Position numbers and translations under genes: made by a program. This document shows positions 33,042 through 35,555 of a DNA stretch of 35,555 bases, in pieces (position 1 is the first letter of the stretch; each line of letters begins with the position of its first letter). The notes beneath the pieces were generated by a model. The model was not told the origin of the DNA and did no database searches. It saw only the letters and a list, made by a program, of their open reading frames with translations. Source of the DNA: Bacteroidota bacterium (GTDB lineage: Bacteria; Bacteroidota; Bacteroidia; Chitinophagales; Chitinophagaceae); assembly GCA_947451115.1 (NCBI GenBank), contig CANFXV010000025.1, forward strand, positions 1 to 35,555. The letters are read 5' to 3'.

Positions 33042-33100
33042 CATTAATTTGCAGCCTTATTTAGCACCTTAATTAATATACCTATATGGAGGAACAAAAA
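33042..33100 (+). repeat. Leader of the emrA-like gene, intact copy of a direct repeat
   Basis: This segment covers the leader and first five codons of the emrA-like gene and is copied 1091 bp upstream at 31951-32009. Identity is near-complete from 33062 and lower before that. The sequence between the copies contains the ygiD gene on the opposite strand. Confidence 0.7.
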
Positions 33101-34123
33101 CTTAAAAAACAAGCCAATATTCGTAAAGTAGTCATCAGCGTACTTTTGGTCGTTGCCCTTTATTTTGGAGGCAAAAAAGTGGTTTTTTCGATCACTCATG
33201 AAACCACCGATAATGCACAAATAGAAACTTCCATTGTACCGGTATTGACAAGGATTGGCGGCTATGTGAAAACCATTGCCATTAAAGATTATGATTCTGT
33301 GGGCCAAAATCAATTGGTGGCAGAAATTGATGATGCTGAATTGCAAATGCAGTTGGAAGAACAAAAAGCAGATTTACAACAAACTACTGCAGAAGTTTCA
33401 AATGCCAAAGCACAATTAGACAATGCTATCTTATCTTTAAAAAATAACAAGGGGGTGATAGATTTAAGAACCATCAAACAAAAAAAATCGACCAACGATT
33501 TAACCCGCGATCAAAATTTATTTAAAGAACAAGCCATTACAAAAAAGCAATTGGAAGAAACAGAATATCAATTGTCTTCTGCCAATCAAGAGTTGAGCAA
33601 TGCACAAACCGAATTGGCTACTGCCAACAATAAAATTACCGTCTTAAGAGAAAATGTGAACAGAGCCTTGGCGATGATTGATATGAAGAAAACTAAAATC
33701 AAAGAGACCGAATTAAAATTATCTTATACCAAGATCATTACACCTAGTGCTGGAAAAATTGGGAAAAAGAACATTAATATTGGACAGTTTGTTCAAGCAG
33801 GTACACCATTGTTTTCTATTGTAAATGACAGCAGCTATTGGATTGTAGCCAATTTTAAAGAAAGTCAATTGGAAAGTTTACAAGAAGGTAAAAAAGTAAA
33901 CATTAGAGTAGATGCTTATCCAGACCTAGCGGTAGAAGGAACTATACTTAGTTTAAGCGATGCCACTGGTGCAAAATTTTCTTTGTTGCCTCCAGACAAT
34001 TCAAGTGGAAACTTTATCAAGGTTACCCAAAGAATTCCTGTTAAAATAGCCATCAACAATCAAGCTGCTTTCAAAAATAAATTGAGAGCAGGGATGAGTG
34101 TATTTATCACCGTTGACAAATAG
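33086..34123 (+). CDS. emrA: EmrA/HlyD-type membrane fusion protein
   Basis: This 345-residue protein has one N-terminal membrane helix (about 12-28). The characteristic ETTDNAQIETSIVPVLTRIGGYV (about 37-59) comes next. Half a lipoyl domain follows (IKDYDSVGQNQLVAEID), then a long coiled coil (about 85-205) rich in Gln, Glu and Ala, and the second half with KIITPSAGKIGKKNINIGQFV. A barrel domain with YWIVANFKESQLESLQEG closes the protein. It links the MFS exporter encoded five bases downstream to an outer-membrane channel; no TolC gene is adjacent. The pair would export hydrophobic toxins. The symbol denotes the family, not proven orthology. Confidence 0.9.
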   Translation: MEEQKLKKQANIRKVVISVLLVVALYFGGKKVVFSITHETTDNAQIETSIVPVLTRIGGYVKTIAIKDYDSVGQNQLVAEIDDAELQMQLEEQKADLQQTTAEVSNAKAQLDNAILSLKNNKGVIDLRTIKQKKSTNDLTRDQNLFKEQAITKKQLEETEYQLSSANQELSNAQTELATANNKITVLRENVNRALAMIDMKKTKIKETELKLSYTKIITPSAGKIGKKNINIGQFVQAGTPLFSIVNDSSYWIVANFKESQLESLQEGKKVNIRVDAYPDLAVEGTILSLSDATGAKFSLLPPDNSSGNFIKVTQRIPVKIAINNQAAFKNKLRAGMSVFITVDK

Positions 34124-34128
34124 TTTGA

Positions 34129-35555
34129 ATGGCAGCGCTTAAGGGATTCGCAAGAACCATCATTGTAATTACGACTGTATCAGCTGCTATTATGGAGCTG
34201 ATAGATACTTCTATTGTGAATGTTGCCTTAAACGACATTTCTGGAAGTTTGGGCGTAAGCATTGAAGATGTAAGCTGGGTCATTACTGCTTATGCGATTG
34301 CCAATGTCATCATCATTCCATTAACTGGTTTTTTAGCAGAGTACTTTGGCCGTAAAAATTACTACATCGTCTCGATGATTATTTTTACAGCCGCCTCCTA
34401 TTTATGCGGACAATCCGATAGTTTGATTGAATTAATTATTTGGCGATTTGTCCAAGGTATTGGGGGCGGTGCTTTATTATCTACTTCGCAAGCCATATTA
34501 TTTGATGCCTTTGAACCCAAGGATCGACCTATTGCAGCAGGTATGTTTGGGATGGGCATCGTATTAGGTCCAACCTTAGGTCCAACCTTAGGCGGTTGGA
34601 TCATTGAACACAATAGCTGGCCTTTAATTTTCATGATCAATATTCCTATTGGTATTATTGCCACTTTTTTATCCTTCACTTTTATTGACAAAAAAGAAGG
34701 GGAGGGCGAGGGCAAGGATGCCATTAAGATTGATTATACGGGCATTATGCTGCTGATGGCAGGCATTGGATGTCTGCAATATGTTTTGGAAAGAGGGGAA
34801 TCCGAAGAATGGTTCAATAGTGAAACTATTCGTTATTGCTCCGGGATTGCGGTATTGGGGTTGATTTCCTTTGTCTTGTATGAGTTGAATATCAAGCAAC
34901 CGGCAGTGAATTTAAGGGTATTGAAAAATCGAAATCTAGCCTTTACTACCATCTTTACATTTGTAGCAGGTTTTGGTTTATTTACCTCGGTATTTGTATA
35001 TCCAGTACTAGCGCAAAGAATCATGGGCTATACCGCTTTTGAAACAGGTATTTCCTTATTGCCTCCCACACTCGCTGGCGTAATTATGATGCCCATTATC
35101 GGAAAATTAATGAGTAAGGGAGTAACTCCTATACCCTTTGTGATTGTAGGTTTTAGTTTGTTTTCGGTGTATGCTTTTTATAGTGCGGCCATGCCACTCG
35201 ATGCTGGCAAATGGGATTTCTTTTGGCCTTTATTAATCAGGGCCTTTGGTATTTCTATGAGTCAGTTGCCTTTAATTAATCAGGCTGTAGTAGGCTTAGC
35301 CCCCAAGGACTATGCAGCGGGCATTTCCTTAAACAATATGATTCGTCAATTGGGTGGTGCATTTGGTATTGCCATGGCTAATAATTATGTAGCTAAACAG
35401 TACTTTCAACACCGTACTAATTTAATTGCACATATGCCAGCCGATGGAGCAGCTTGGCAGGAAAGGGTTACGGCGGTAACACAAGGCATTGCCTCCAAAA
35501 CAGGTGATTTGACAGGGGCTAAACAAACTGCCCTTAAAATGATTGATATGTCGGT
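34129..35555 (+). CDS. emrB: EmrB/QacA-type MFS exporter (DHA2), C-terminus beyond window
   Basis: The frame opens at the ATG at 34129, five bases after the emrA stop, and is still open at 35555, giving about 475 residues. DHA2 landmarks are present: ELIDTSIVNVALNDISGSLG in helix 1, WVITAYAIANVIIIPLTGFLAEYFGRK (motif A), WRFVQGIGGGALLSTSQA (motif B) and MGIVLGPTLGPTLGGWI (motif C) near residue 150. About twelve or more helices are visible so far, with 14 expected for the family. It works with the EmrA-like adaptor as a proton-driven exporter; the substrate is unknown. Confidence 0.92.
   Translation, partial: MAALKGFARTIIVITTVSAAIMELIDTSIVNVALNDISGSLGVSIEDVSWVITAYAIANVIIIPLTGFLAEYFGRKNYYIVSMIIFTAASYLCGQSDSLIELIIWRFVQGIGGGALLSTSQAILFDAFEPKDRPIAAGMFGMGIVLGPTLGPTLGGWIIEHNSWPLIFMINIPIGIIATFLSFTFIDKKEGEGEGKDAIKIDYTGIMLLMAGIGCLQYVLERGESEEWFNSETIRYCSGIAVLGLISFVLYELNIKQPAVNLRVLKNRNLAFTTIFTFVAGFGLFTSVFVYPVLAQRIMGYTAFETGISLLPPTLAGVIMMPIIGKLMSKGVTPIPFVIVGFSLFSVYAFYSAAMPLDAGKWDFFWPLLIRAFGISMSQLPLINQAVVGLAPKDYAAGISLNNMIRQLGGAFGIAMANNYVAKQYFQHRTNLIAHMPADGAAWQERVTAVTQGIASKTGDLTGAKQTALKMIDMS

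Noticed and set aside
34561..34592. Tandem repeat ggtccaacctta in the MFS gene as a recent duplication
   Set aside because: It encodes the GPTLGPTLGG of motif C, a normal repeated pattern in DHA2 transporters.

Overview
The window reads as chromosome of an AT-rich member of the Bacteroidota, most like the Chitinophagaceae/Chitinophagales. The evidence is TonB receptor plus carboxypeptidase-regulatory N-terminus, DUF3570 and DUF4266 proteins, CzcA-type RND clusters, signal peptides ending in AQ, absence of clear Shine-Dalgarno sequences, and several promoter-like sequences matching the Bacteroidota -7 element TAnnTTTG. I see no transposase, integrase, CRISPR array or rRNA. All product names come from motif recognition by eye; no database search was run.

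Layout. 1-3359 (minus): the N-terminus of a TonB-dependent receptor, a YncE-like propeller, a Na/Ca-type exchanger and a DUF481-like barrel. 3518-3828 (plus): a locus without a credible protein, holding a palindromic operator, a -7 element, a three-way-junction RNA fold, a tRNA-Cys-like cloverleaf with A at position 33, and a strong intrinsic terminator. 3827-7645: a haem-type membrane protein (minus), divergent from a thioredoxin/ApbE/DUF4266/DUF3570 operon (plus) that ends in a terminator. 7696-12220: a large Asp-box propeller protein, a Gfo/Idh/MocA oxidoreductase and an L-rhamnose mutarotase-family protein. 12223-15830: a sulfur block with two half-size YeeE/YedE proteins and TauE/SafE on minus, divergent from a persulfide-dioxygenase/rhodanese protein that has a Crp/Fnr-type palindrome in its promoter. 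15873-21772: penicillin acylase, a PQQ dehydrogenase with an inserted cytochrome c domain, and a lipoprotein propeller. 21895-31913: an orphan UbiA-like membrane protein, then an OmpR-type two-component system followed by TolC, adaptor, CzcA-type RND pump and porin. 31951-35555: a relic of an emrA-like gene start, a DOPA-dioxygenase (YgiD) gene on minus, and the intact emrA/emrB-like pair, which runs off the window.

The most interesting signals are regulatory. (1) The tRNA-Cys-like RNA locus is preceded by AAGTCTA-N9-TAGACTT, and a close relative of this site overlaps the promoter of the YeeE/YedE sulfur-import operon. This suggests a shared sulfur- or cysteine-related regulator. (2) Tandem AATTAAGG repeats at 11-12 bp spacing lie before both the response-regulator gene and the metal-efflux operon, so the regulon can be proposed from sequence alone. 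(3) The leader of the emrA-like gene is duplicated about 1.1 kb upstream and fused in frame to an internal segment of the same gene across a 13-bp near-identical sequence.
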